DNA of 64,000 nt from Chloroflexota bacterium (GTDB lineage Bacteria > Chloroflexota > UBA6077 > FW602-bin22), in contig SCUE01000007.1 in the NCBI GenBank assembly GCA_004297775.1, positions 282,779 to 346,778 of the forward strand, read 5' to 3'. This document shows, piece by piece, positions 1-6,353 of this stretch (the first letter of the stretch is position 1; every line of letters begins with the position of its first letter). Under the pieces are notes generated by a model. The model saw nothing but the letters and a program-made list of their open reading frames with translations, had not been told where the DNA came from and searched no databases. Both the position numbers and the translations under genes were made by a program.

Positions 1-48
1 ACTACGCCCGGTCGCGAGGACGGCATCCTCGACGATCAGTCTTGCCAT
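1..48 (-). CDS. 5' end of a divergent gene, cut by the window edge
   Basis: An ATG on the minus strand opens a frame with no stop to the window edge; it encodes MARLIVEDAVLATGRS. A TATCAT box lies 9 nt before the ATG, and no Shine-Dalgarno sequence is present. Sixteen residues are too few to identify a family. The pattern of a short beta strand followed by a glycine-rich turn could suit an FHA-type domain, but that is a guess. It diverges from the response regulator gene with 68 bp between the two start codons. Confidence 0.5.
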   Translation of the reverse strand, partial: MARLIVEDAVLATGRS

Positions 49-57
49 AACGTCGGA

Positions 58-63
58 ATGATA
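58..63 (-). promoter_or_regulatory. -10 box of a putative leaderless promoter
   Basis: TATCAT on the minus strand ends 9 nt before the ATG at 48. A transcript started 6-8 nt downstream would have almost no leader, which fits the lack of a Shine-Dalgarno sequence. No convincing -35 box is seen. Confidence 0.5.
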
Positions 64-101
64 GGGGACGGCCGGCTTAAATCCTTGTAAGAAGGCCCCC
101 G

Positions 102-107
102 TATAAT
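102..107 (+). promoter_or_regulatory. -10 box of a putative leaderless promoter for the two-component operon
   Basis: A perfect TATAAT ends 9 nt before the ATG at 117. The bases between contain no Shine-Dalgarno sequence, so the mRNA is probably leaderless or nearly so. It is a close mirror image of the TATCAT box that serves the divergent gene. Confidence 0.65.
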
Positions 108-116
108 CGGATCGGG

Positions 117-851
117 ATGTCCGTAGGCGCGGCCGAGCGCCGGATTCTGATCGTGGATGACGAGCCAAACCTCGTCGACGCGGTCCGGATCTGGCTCGAG
201 ATGGAAGGCTTTCTCGTCGTCTCGGCAATCACCGGCCGCGAGGCGTTGGAGAAGGTCCGCGACCTGCTACCCGATCTGATCATCCTCGACGTGATGATGC
301 CGGGTATGGACGGGTTCGAGACCCTGCGCGAACTGCGCAAGATCTCATCCGTTCCGGTCATTATGTTGACCGCCCGCGCGGAAGAGGATGACCGGGTCCG
401 CGGACTCAAGCTGGGCGCCGATGATTACGTCGCAAAGCCTTTCTCGCAGCGTGAGCTCGCGTCGCGCGTTCAGGCGGTCCTCCGGCGGGCCGAGGCGCCG
501 CCGCTGATCGCGAAGACCGACGTGCGCGTCGATGACGATCTCACGATCGATTTCAGTCGCGCCGAGGTACATCTACGCGGCGAGCGAGTGCAGCTCACGC
601 CGACCGAGTACCGCCTCCTCTACCACCTGGCCAGCAATCCCGGACGCGTGCTGCCCAACGAGTCGATCCTGGCCAAGGTCTGGGGAATGGAGTACCGCGA
701 AGAGGAACACTACGTCCGCCTTTACGTGAACTACCTCCGCCAGAAGATCGAGCCGGACCCATCTCATCCGAAGTATGTTCTGACCGAGCGAGGTCTCGGC
801 TATCGGTTCGTCGATTTTCGTCAGCCGGGCCGCGCGGCGGGTCGCCGGTGA
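117..851 (+). CDS. OmpR/PhoB-family response regulator
   Basis: The 244-residue protein has an N-terminal receiver domain (about 8-120) and a C-terminal winged-helix DNA-binding domain (about 140-238). The acidic pair D14/D15, the phosphoacceptor D58 in [11 protein letters not shown], the switch Thr in MLTAR and the Lys in VAKPFS are all present, so it should be phosphorylated normally. The C-terminus has the family signature [19 protein letters not shown] and ends in [10 protein letters not shown]. The stop overlaps the GTG of the histidine kinase gene, its presumed partner. The target genes cannot be read from the sequence. Confidence 0.95.
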   Translation: MSVGAAERRILIVDDEPNLVDAVRIWLEMEGFLVVSAITGREALEKVRDLLPDLIILDVMMPGMDGFETLRELRKISSVPVIMLTARAEEDDRVRGLKLGADDYVAKPFSQRELASRVQAVLRRAEAPPLIAKTDVRVDDDLTIDFSRAEVHLRGERVQLTPTEYRLLYHLASNPGRVLPNESILAKVWGMEYREEEHYVRLYVNYLRQKIEPDPSHPKYVLTERGLGYRFVDFRQPGRAAGRR

Positions 852-2584
852 GCGCCGACCTCGAAATCCCCGCCTATCTCGAGCACGCGCTGGCTGGCCT
901 GCGAGACGCGTCCGAGGTCGGCCCGACACTGAACGGACTGCTCTCGGCCGTGCGCGGCTTGCTCTCGGCCGAGAGTGCCTACATCCTGCGCCGGCAGGGC
1001 AATGCACTGGCGCTCATGGCGGCCGACCCCCCGTCTGACACCACGGTGGCGCCGGCCGCGATCGCGGATGGCGGTTCGGAGGCGCGCGCGGTCACGACCG
1101 GGTTGACGGTGATCGATCGCGCGGCCCGATCACCCTTCGTGCCGCGTCCCGAGCTGGCTCTGGTTGCCACGCCGATCATCGTTCGTGGCGAAACGCTCGG
1201 CGTCCTGGCCGCCACCCGGCCGAGCCTGTTCGTGCCGAGCGAGGTGCGCTGGCTGCGCATCCTGGCGCAGGTGGGCGGAATCGCCCTGGAGAACGCGCGT
1301 CTGCTCGAGGCGGAGCGCCGGCGCGCGCGCTACGGCGAGACCGTCGGCGCCCTGGCCACGATCGAGCGAGTCGACGTCGGCCCATTCTGTCAGCGCATGG
1401 CCGCCGTCATCAATGACGTGATGAACGCCGACCTGACCGACGTGATGCTCAGCCGGTCGTCCGTCCCGGCCGCGACTGGCCGCGGCGCGACCCCGGCCGG
1501 CGACCGAAGTGAACTTATTCGGCTCGGCGAGGCGCGGCGTGAGGACGTGTCGATCGCAACGGGCCTTGAAAGTATCGATGTGATGCGGGGCGGCGCGTTC
1601 GCGGCCTCGTACCTGACCAGCGCGCCCTACCGATGCGCCGATGCACGGGAGAACCCGAAGGCGCCGGCGGCGCTTCGCAACGTCGGCATTCGCTCGATTC
1701 TGGCCGTTCCGATCCCGGGCGACGATCTGGCCCAGGGTCTGCTGATCGTCGCGAGTCGGCAGCCGTCGGCCTTCGACGCGGACGACGCGGCCTTCCTTCG
1801 GCTGATCGCCGAACGGGTCGGCCTGCTCTTGCGCCACGCCGAGGTCGAGCGCGAACGCGCCCGCACGTCCGCGCGCCAGGAGTTTCTGACGGTCGTTTCC
1901 CACGAGTTGAAGACACCGGTCGCGGTCATCAAGGCCTATACCGAAGTGCTGGAGAGACGCGGCGAGGTTGCCCGGTGGGCCGATCGCGATCGCCAGATCG
2001 TCGATCGCATCCAGGATCAGGCCGATCGCATGCTGGCCATGATCGAGCAGTTACTCGATCTCCAGCGGCTGGAGGCTGGACGCCTCACGCTCGACCTATC
2101 GCGTTTCGAACTCGGAGATCTCGTGCGCCGTTCGATCGAAGCCATCCAGGCCACGACCACTCGGCACACGTTCGTCACGCACGTGGACGAAGGCGTCTCG
2201 GTACGAGCCGATCGGCGGCGCATGGAGGAGGTCTTGACGAACCTGCTTGATAACGCCGTGAAGTACGCGCCCGGTGGCGGCTCGATCGCGGTGGAACTAC
2301 GCCGTGAGAACTCGGACTCGATCTTGCTCAGCGTCGCCGACCAGGGCATCGGTATCGCGTCGGAGGACATCGAGCGAGTCTTCGATCGTTTCTATCAGGT
2401 CGGCGCGGGAACGTTCAGCCGCGGTCACGTTGGCCTCGGCCTGGGCCTCTACATCGTCCACGAAATCATCGAGCGGCACGGTGGCCGCGTGTGGGTCGAG
2501 TCGTCGCCCGGGCACGGATCGACGTTCTTCGCCCGACTACCGGTCGAGGCCGGGGTGATCGACGAGGTCACCGACGCGGCCTGA
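848..2584 (+). CDS. Soluble GAF-domain sensor histidine kinase
   Basis: The 578-residue kinase starts at GTG, overlapping the response regulator stop by 4 nt. No membrane segment is seen. Residues about 15-155 and 170-330 form two GAF-like regions, followed by a short coiled linker and the HisKA dimerisation helix with phosphoacceptor H352 ([14 protein letters not shown]). The HATPase domain has an N box ([13 protein letters not shown]), G1 (DQGIGI), F box (VFDRFYQ) and G2 (GLGLGLYIV). It should sense an intracellular small molecule or redox signal through the GAF domains and phosphorylate the adjacent regulator. The ligand is unknown. A strong hairpin follows the gene. Confidence 0.95.
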   Translation: MSADLEIPAYLEHALAGLRDASEVGPTLNGLLSAVRGLLSAESAYILRRQGNALALMAADPPSDTTVAPAAIADGGSEARAVTTGLTVIDRAARSPFVPRPELALVATPIIVRGETLGVLAATRPSLFVPSEVRWLRILAQVGGIALENARLLEAERRRARYGETVGALATIERVDVGPFCQRMAAVINDVMNADLTDVMLSRSSVPAATGRGATPAGDRSELIRLGEARREDVSIATGLESIDVMRGGAFAASYLTSAPYRCADARENPKAPAALRNVGIRSILAVPIPGDDLAQGLLIVASRQPSAFDADDAAFLRLIAERVGLLLRHAEVERERARTSARQEFLTVVSHELKTPVAVIKAYTEVLERRGEVARWADRDRQIVDRIQDQADRMLAMIEQLLDLQRLEAGRLTLDLSRFELGDLVRRSIEAIQATTTRHTFVTHVDEGVSVRADRRRMEEVLTNLLDNAVKYAPGGGSIAVELRRENSDSILLSVADQGIGIASEDIERVFDRFYQVGAGTFSRGHVGLGLGLYIVHEIIERHGGRVWVESSPGHGSTFFARLPVEAGVIDEVTDAA

Positions 2585-2592
2585 CTGGATCG

Positions 2593-2633
2593 GGCCGCCG
2601 GCGGGTGAAGACTCCGACACCCTCCCGGCGGCC
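2593..2633. terminator. Bidirectional hairpin between convergent genes
   Basis: GGCCGCCGG (2593-2601) pairs perfectly with CCGGCGGCC (2625-2633), and GGGTG (2603-2607) pairs with CACCC (2618-2622) inside it. The nearly continuous 14-bp GC stem has a 10-nt loop and no T-tract. It lies exactly between the kinase stop and the Hsp20 stop, so it could end transcription from both sides. Confidence 0.75.
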
Positions 2634-2648
2634 AACCAAGATCGGGAA

Positions 2649-3089
2649 CTACGCCGCGCTTGAGAGTACCTTGATCATGCGCGGGCGTGCCTCCGGCGAT
2701 TTCGGAAGGACGATCGTCAGAACGCCGTTCTCGTACGTGACGCGCGCGTCGTCGGTATTGAAGGCCAGCGGTAGCGCCACGTCGCGGCGGAACTTCATGT
2801 GCCCGAACTCGGACCAGATGGCCTTCGCATCCTCGGGGACGGCCACCTTCACGTCACCGGAGATGGTCAGGTAACCACCTGGCTGGGCCGTCACCTGAAT
2901 GTGTTCGGCGGTCGAGCCTGGAATCAATGCCTGCACGCGGTAGGCTTCGCCGTCCTCGAACACGTTGATGGGCCACGACACCGAGTCGCGACTCCACTGG
3001 GCGTCGATCGGCGCACTAAACGACGTTTCGAACAGACGATCGAAGGCATCACGAAGGGTTCCGTAGGGTCGGGGCTGCAAACTCAGCAC
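2649..3089 (-). CDS. Small heat shock protein (Hsp20/alpha-crystallin family)
   Basis: This is an ATP-independent holdase chaperone that binds unfolding proteins in the cytoplasm. The frame is open further upstream, but I choose the GTG at 3089: an AGGAGG lies 8 nt before it, and the 146-residue product (LSLQPRPYGTLRDAFDRLFE at the N-terminus) has normal family length. The alpha-crystallin domain covers about residues 35-140, with the typical GYLTISGDV strand and the late motif YENGVLTIVLPK, close to the family A-x-x-x-n-G-v-L signature. The C-terminal tail lacks a clear I-x-I motif. It has its own sigma-70 type promoter. Confidence 0.93.
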   Translation of the reverse strand: MLSLQPRPYGTLRDAFDRLFETSFSAPIDAQWSRDSVSWPINVFEDGEAYRVQALIPGSTAEHIQVTAQPGGYLTISGDVKVAVPEDAKAIWSEFGHMKFRRDVALPLAFNTDDARVTYENGVLTIVLPKSPEARPRMIKVLSSAA

Positions 3090-3121
3090 GGCACATACCT
3101 CCTCATTGCGATGATGTATGT

Positions 3122-3151
3122 AATCTACCACGCTTCGTGGCACATAGTCAA
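3122..3151 (-). promoter_or_regulatory. Hsp20 promoter with inverted repeat in the spacer
   Basis: On the minus strand, TTGACT (3151-3146) and TAGATT (3127-3122) are separated by 18 nt, a good -35/-10 pair. A perfect inverted repeat CCACG-CTT-CGTGG (3128-3140) fills the spacer and abuts the -10 box, where a bound repressor would block RNA polymerase. It matches neither the CIRCE nor the HAIR consensus as I know them. Transcription should start near 3115, leaving a leader with AGGAGG. Confidence 0.65.
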
Positions 3152-3172
3152 CCGTGGAATGTAAGAGTTTTG

Positions 3173-3793
3173 TTAGTCCGGAACGAGCTCGGGGCCGCGA
3201 TCCTTGTGCGCCGAGACGAACGCGCGGATGCGCACGGCGTCGAAATCGTCGAATCCGTCCAGCCATCCCCAGGCCGTCAACGTGATGCGATTCGCGACGC
3301 CAGCGTTGACGCGCGGCGCCAGGAGAACCTTCGAGCGATAGCTACCGACCAGGTCCTTCAATTGGCCAACGACCTCGGGGCAACCCGAGGGACAGTTGTA
3401 CTGAATGACTACCCCGCCATGCTCCAGGTTGTGAACGAGCTGCTCGTCCGGGAGTTCCTGCTCGTGAATGCCCCAGCGGGCCCAATCGCCGAAATGTGGA
3501 CCACTCGTCGGCGGATTCGAGTTGTACGGCGCATGCGAGTCGCCACGGTTGATGTGATCTCGCCCCTGGTCGGCGTAGCTCGTCCCCTGGGCGCCGGCCG
3601 ACCCGCCGGCGATCAAAGCGCTCAACGGACCGGCGGCTAGAGCGACCAACACGACGGCGATCGCCGCGACAACCCCCCAGGTGACGAGGCGGCGCGTCGC
3701 GGTTCTGCGCGCCTCCTCCTGTTGCCTTGTCCGATCCTCAGTACGCCGCTGTTCGCGTCGCTCCTTCTTGGACGGTCGAGCCTCGCCACTCAT
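3173..3793 (-). CDS. DUF3105 membrane-anchored protein
   Basis: The ATG at 3793 overlaps the upstream gene's stop (ATGA) and gives 206 residues; the frame upstream of it is an unlikely extension. A very basic, charged N-terminus (KKERREQRRTEDRTRQQEE) precedes one membrane segment (about residues 36-60), so residues after about 65 should be outside the membrane. The outer part matches DUF3105: SNPPTSGPHFGDWARWG, then ELPDEQLVHNLEHGGVVIQYNC. The histidines and the C-x3-C (CPSGC) might bind metal. Function is unknown. It forms a two-gene unit with the preceding unknown gene. Confidence 0.85.
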   Translation of the reverse strand: MSGEARPSKKERREQRRTEDRTRQQEEARRTATRRLVTWGVVAAIAVVLVALAAGPLSALIAGGSAGAQGTSYADQGRDHINRGDSHAPYNSNPPTSGPHFGDWARWGIHEQELPDEQLVHNLEHGGVVIQYNCPSGCPEVVGQLKDLVGSYRSKVLLAPRVNAGVANRITLTAWGWLDGFDDFDAVRIRAFVSAHKDRGPELVPD

Positions 3794-4224
3794 TTCACAG
3801 TCTCCCAATCGTGTTCGCCATCGTGGCTTCCGACCATGCACAGGCAGACGTTGCCACGGGCATCGCGCGCGGTGACGAGCTTCGCACCGACCGCGCCGGC
3901 GGTTCCAGGCCGCGGCGGCGACGGACGAACTCGCGTCGAGTGCCGACACCAGATGGTACGCGGCCATACGCGTGGCACGATCTGGAAGCCGCGCGGCACC
4001 GCGATCTCGTCGACGAGGTCGCGAGCCAGACCGAGGACGCGAAGAATCTCATTCCCGTCGGTCTTCACCACGAGGGTGCCATCCTCGGACTGCACCGGCG
4101 CGTCGGTGATGGTGTCGATTTCGAGCGGCACGTTGGGGAGGCGCTGAGCCAGCGCGGCCACGATATCGCGACACAGCGCCGCGGTCTGTTGTCGCCGATG
4201 AATACGTTCGGCCGGGTCTGTCAC
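3790..4224 (-). CDS. Unrecognised 144-residue protein
   Basis: The chosen start is GTG (MTDPAERIHRRQQ). The frame stays open upstream to a stop near 4291 and encodes plausible sequence (GRFGIRADRDEI), but contains no ATG, GTG, TTG or CTG. The N-terminal half looks alpha/beta (ALAQRLPNVPLEIDTITDAP, then a charged helix). The C-terminal half has three Cys (WCRHS and VCLCMV) and ends DGEHDWETVK. I do not recognise the family. It overlaps the DUF3105 gene by 4 nt, so the two products probably act together. Confidence 0.7.
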   Translation of the reverse strand: MTDPAERIHRRQQTAALCRDIVAALAQRLPNVPLEIDTITDAPVQSEDGTLVVKTDGNEILRVLGLARDLVDEIAVPRGFQIVPRVWPRTIWCRHSTRVRPSPPRPGTAGAVGAKLVTARDARGNVCLCMVGSHDGEHDWETVK

Positions 4225-4407
4225 GATCTCATCCCGATCCGCGCGAATGCCGAAGCGACCGAGGTCATCCCGCGGCCGGCATCGGTGCCTCTACCGTCCT
4301 GTCCGCGGCCTGTGGCCCGGTTAGCCACCTCGCGGACTCTGAAGCCCTTACACGCGCGTCGTAGCGGTGGTCGCCAAACCATCTGACCCGATCCGCCGAG
4401 GGCGCCG

Positions 4408-4426
4408 ATTCGGTAGAAAATTCGGT
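4408..4426. repeat. Short direct repeat in a 273-bp gap
   Basis: ATTCGGT occurs at 4408-4414 and again at 4420-4426, 12 nt apart (about one helical turn), in the gap upstream of the unknown gene at 3790-4224. It could be a binding site for a dimeric regulator, possibly the adjacent MerR-RAM protein. Nothing else convincing is seen in 4225-4497. Confidence 0.25.
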
Positions 4427-4497
4427 CAGGACCTACCCCGACCTCGCGTCGCCGATTATACCATCGGTCGGAGCACGATCCCGGCAGCGGAGTTCCG

Positions 4498-5241
4498 CTA
4501 ATCGCGGCGCCAGCTCATGTCGCCGACGACGATGAATGTTCTCGTCGATTCGACCGCGTCGATGGCGTGAATCTCGCGCATGACCAAGCGATCGAGCGCG
4601 GCCTGATCGGGCACAACGAGGCGACAGATCACGTCGGTTTCGCCGTAGACGGTGCTGGCCTCGGCCACGCCGTCGATTCCACGAAGCGCTTCGAGCACGA
4701 TCTCCACTTGCTTCGCCGAAGCCTTGATCAGGACATAAGCCTGCACGGCGCCCCCTTTGCCGACTCCCACTTGTCGAACGAACGACCTTTCACCGACGCG
4801 AAGTATCGTTGGCTGGCCGGCGATCGCGGCGGCGCGCAGCGCATCGCCAAGCACGCCGTAGATATCCCCATCATCGGGCGCGAACAACTTCAGGATCACG
4901 TCTTCCGATTCGCCGTAGACGACGCTCGCTTCGAGGACGTTGTCGTGCCGGCGCGCCAGTTCGATCACATCCTGCCAACGGCGCGCCGGAACGGCCAGGA
5001 ATACGTACGCGAGGGCACGCTCGCGTCGCTCGACCATCTCGACCGCGTTCTGGACCGAGAATCCGCGACGGTGATACATCCAGATCGCTTTGATCCGGCC
5101 GGCGTCGTCGTCGGAGTAATCGCGCCGCGAGATCCGGCGCTTTTCGATCAGACGGGGATGAATGTGTCCCTGGGCCTCGAGGTAGTGGACGAATCGCTTG
5201 CTGAGTCCTTCGACACTACCAAGGACGTCGGCTAATCGCAG
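4498..5241 (-). CDS. MerR-type HTH regulator with two Lrp/AsnC RAM domains
   Basis: Starting at the first ATG (5079) gives only two RAM ligand-binding domains, each with a family-like GESEDVILK or GETDVICRL strand. Continuing the same frame upstream adds about 55 residues that read as a MerR winged helix: LADVLGSVEGLSKRFVHYLE, then RRISRRDYSDDDAGRIKAIW and RRGFSVQNAVEMVERRE. Third-position GC there is coding-like. The only usable start is CTG at 5241 (peptide MRLADVLG), which overlaps the tautomerase stop by 10 nt; no ATG, GTG or TTG exists in frame. The 247-residue product would be a transcription factor that senses a small molecule, probably an amino acid. HTH identity is firm; the CTG start is inferred. 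Confidence 0.8.
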   Translation of the reverse strand: MRLADVLGSVEGLSKRFVHYLEAQGHIHPRLIEKRRISRRDYSDDDAGRIKAIWMYHRRGFSVQNAVEMVERRERALAYVFLAVPARRWQDVIELARRHDNVLEASVVYGESEDVILKLFAPDDGDIYGVLGDALRAAAIAGQPTILRVGERSFVRQVGVGKGGAVQAYVLIKASAKQVEIVLEALRGIDGVAEASTVYGETDVICRLVVPDQAALDRLVMREIHAIDAVESTRTFIVVGDMSWRRD

Positions 5242-5414
5242 GCGAGCTTGCCCGCGTGGGCATGATTCTCACGCTTCATCTCGTGGAAGATGATGTGCGT
5301 GGAATCGGGCGAGGCCTTCAGATGGGCAACAATCGCGTCCGTGATCGCCTGCGCGCAGGCTCGCTTCTGATCGATCGATCGGCCCTCGAACATTTCGACG
5401 ATGACGTACGGCAA
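5232..5414 (-). CDS. 4-oxalocrotonate tautomerase-family protein
   Basis: A 60-residue protein starting at TTG (MPYVIVEMFEG) with AGGAGG 7 nt upstream, which decides the start. After removal of Met, Pro-1 would be the catalytic base of the tautomerase superfamily. Size, the beta-alpha-beta pattern and the stretch EGRSIDQKRACAQAITDAIV fit single-domain 4-OT proteins that form hexamers. The substrate is unknown. The downstream regulator gene overlaps its stop, suggesting co-transcription. Confidence 0.85.
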   Translation of the reverse strand: MPYVIVEMFEGRSIDQKRACAQAITDAIVAHLKASPDSTHIIFHEMKRENHAHAGKLACD

Positions 5415-5442
5415 TTTCCCCTCCTATTTGGCGGTTCGAGTG

Positions 5443-5448
5443 TATAAA
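5443..5448 (+). promoter_or_regulatory. -10 box of a putative leaderless promoter
   Basis: TATAAA ends 10 nt before the ATG at 5459, with no Shine-Dalgarno between. The same AT-rich block, read on the minus strand (TTTATACACT), is the likely -10 region of the tautomerase transcript, which does have a leader with AGGAGG. Confidence 0.55.
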
Positions 5449-5458
5449 TTCTCACGAT

Positions 5459-5959
5459 ATGACAGACGTAACGCTCACTGACAACGAACCAGTCGACGTG
5501 GCTCCCGCCGAACCAGCCCGCTTCTTCATCGACACCAACTGGTACGAGGGGCAGGGTCGTTCGTTCCGAGCTATGGCGCAGGGACGATTCTGCCCGGCCT
5601 GCACCGCGAAAGTTGGTTCCACCGTGGAGGATCGTGTGCCGGTCGTGGAGAAGAAATCGAACCGAGTCGTGTTCGAGACACGCGACGTGGCGTATGGCGA
5701 CCAGCCGATGGCGGTCATCCGCGGCTGCTGCTCCAAGCAGCGCAATTACATCACACCAGATACGCCCTTGCTCGAGGCGGTATTTCGCGTGTTCCTGGCG
5801 ACGGGCAACCAACCGGCGACTATCGAGCGCATTCGGGAGCAGCTTGGCGATTGGATTTCGCCGCGCGACCGGCCGCACAACTACGCGGAAGAACTCATCG
5901 CCACGCTGCTCATGCATGATCGTGGCTACGGGCTGCGGGAATTCGCACTCGTCACGTGA
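5459..5959 (+). CDS. Conserved-looking protein of unknown function with CPAC and CC motifs
   Basis: The 166-residue protein has an acidic N-terminal tail, then RFFIDTNWYEGQGRSFRAMA, CPAC (about 43-46), a central strand-rich part with GCCSKQRNYI, and a helical C-terminus (LLEAVFRVFLATGN, then ATLLMHDRGYGLREF). The CPAC plus CC arrangement could bind zinc, but this is not shown. I do not recognise a named family. It appears to lead a transcript that continues through the small gene at 6066 to the MutL-like gene. Confidence 0.75.
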   Translation: MTDVTLTDNEPVDVAPAEPARFFIDTNWYEGQGRSFRAMAQGRFCPACTAKVGSTVEDRVPVVEKKSNRVVFETRDVAYGDQPMAVIRGCCSKQRNYITPDTPLLEAVFRVFLATGNQPATIERIREQLGDWISPRDRPHNYAEELIATLLMHDRGYGLREFALVT

Positions 5960-6065
5960 CCCCGTGAACAGTACTTGCGGGTGATGCAGACCTAGCATAC
6001 AGGGCTATTTTCCGGGTCTCGATGCACGGGTACCGTTCCTGGTATCTGGGGCGTGGAGCAAGTTG

Positions 6066-6353
6066 ATGACCGAGAGTACCAGTGCGTTGCCGCACCATCA
6101 TGGAGGCCGGCCGCGCCACCAACGGAACCTGATCGTGCTCGCCTCGCCGGATCGTGGCGCGTCGATCGCGCAGCGCCTCGCCGACGAAGGCTGGGACTGC
6201 CCCGATGATCCGGTCGTCATCGAGCCGCGACGGACGATTCCGGCGCGTGTCCCGATCGGGTCGATGCCGAGCCGGCCGACGTCTGACGCCGCGGCCAGTC
6301 GCGACGGGCGTGATGGGCCATGGGCGGCGGTGACGCGGTTCTTCGGGCGGTGA
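6066..6353 (+). CDS. Small unrecognised protein translationally coupled to the MutL-like gene
   Basis: A 95-residue basic protein (MTESTSALPHHHGGRPRHQR). The middle, LIVLASPDRGASIAQRLADEGWD, reads like one beta-alpha unit; the rest is low complexity and ends WAAVTRFFGR. A GGAG lies about 8 nt before the ATG, and a TTG directly precedes it in frame. Its stop overlaps the GTG of the next gene (GTGA), the main evidence that it is real. Function unknown. Confidence 0.55.
   Translation: MTESTSALPHHHGGRPRHQRNLIVLASPDRGASIAQRLADEGWDCPDDPVVIEPRRTIPARVPIGSMPSRPTSDAAASRDGRDGPWAAVTRFFGR

Noticed and set aside
77..409. 110-codon minus-strand frame near the window start
   Set aside because: Fully antisense to the response regulator receiver domain; Ser/Arg-rich shadow.
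4321..4395. Stretch with a D-arm-like hairpin and CTCTGAA resembling a tRNA-Gln anticodon loop
   Set aside because: The sequence around CTCTGAA does not form a 5-bp anticodon stem, and no T-arm with TTCGA follows.
5232..5241. Programmed frameshift joining the tautomerase to the MerR-RAM regulator
   Set aside because: No slippery heptamer or downstream structure is seen at the junction; coupling with a CTG start explains the overlap more simply.
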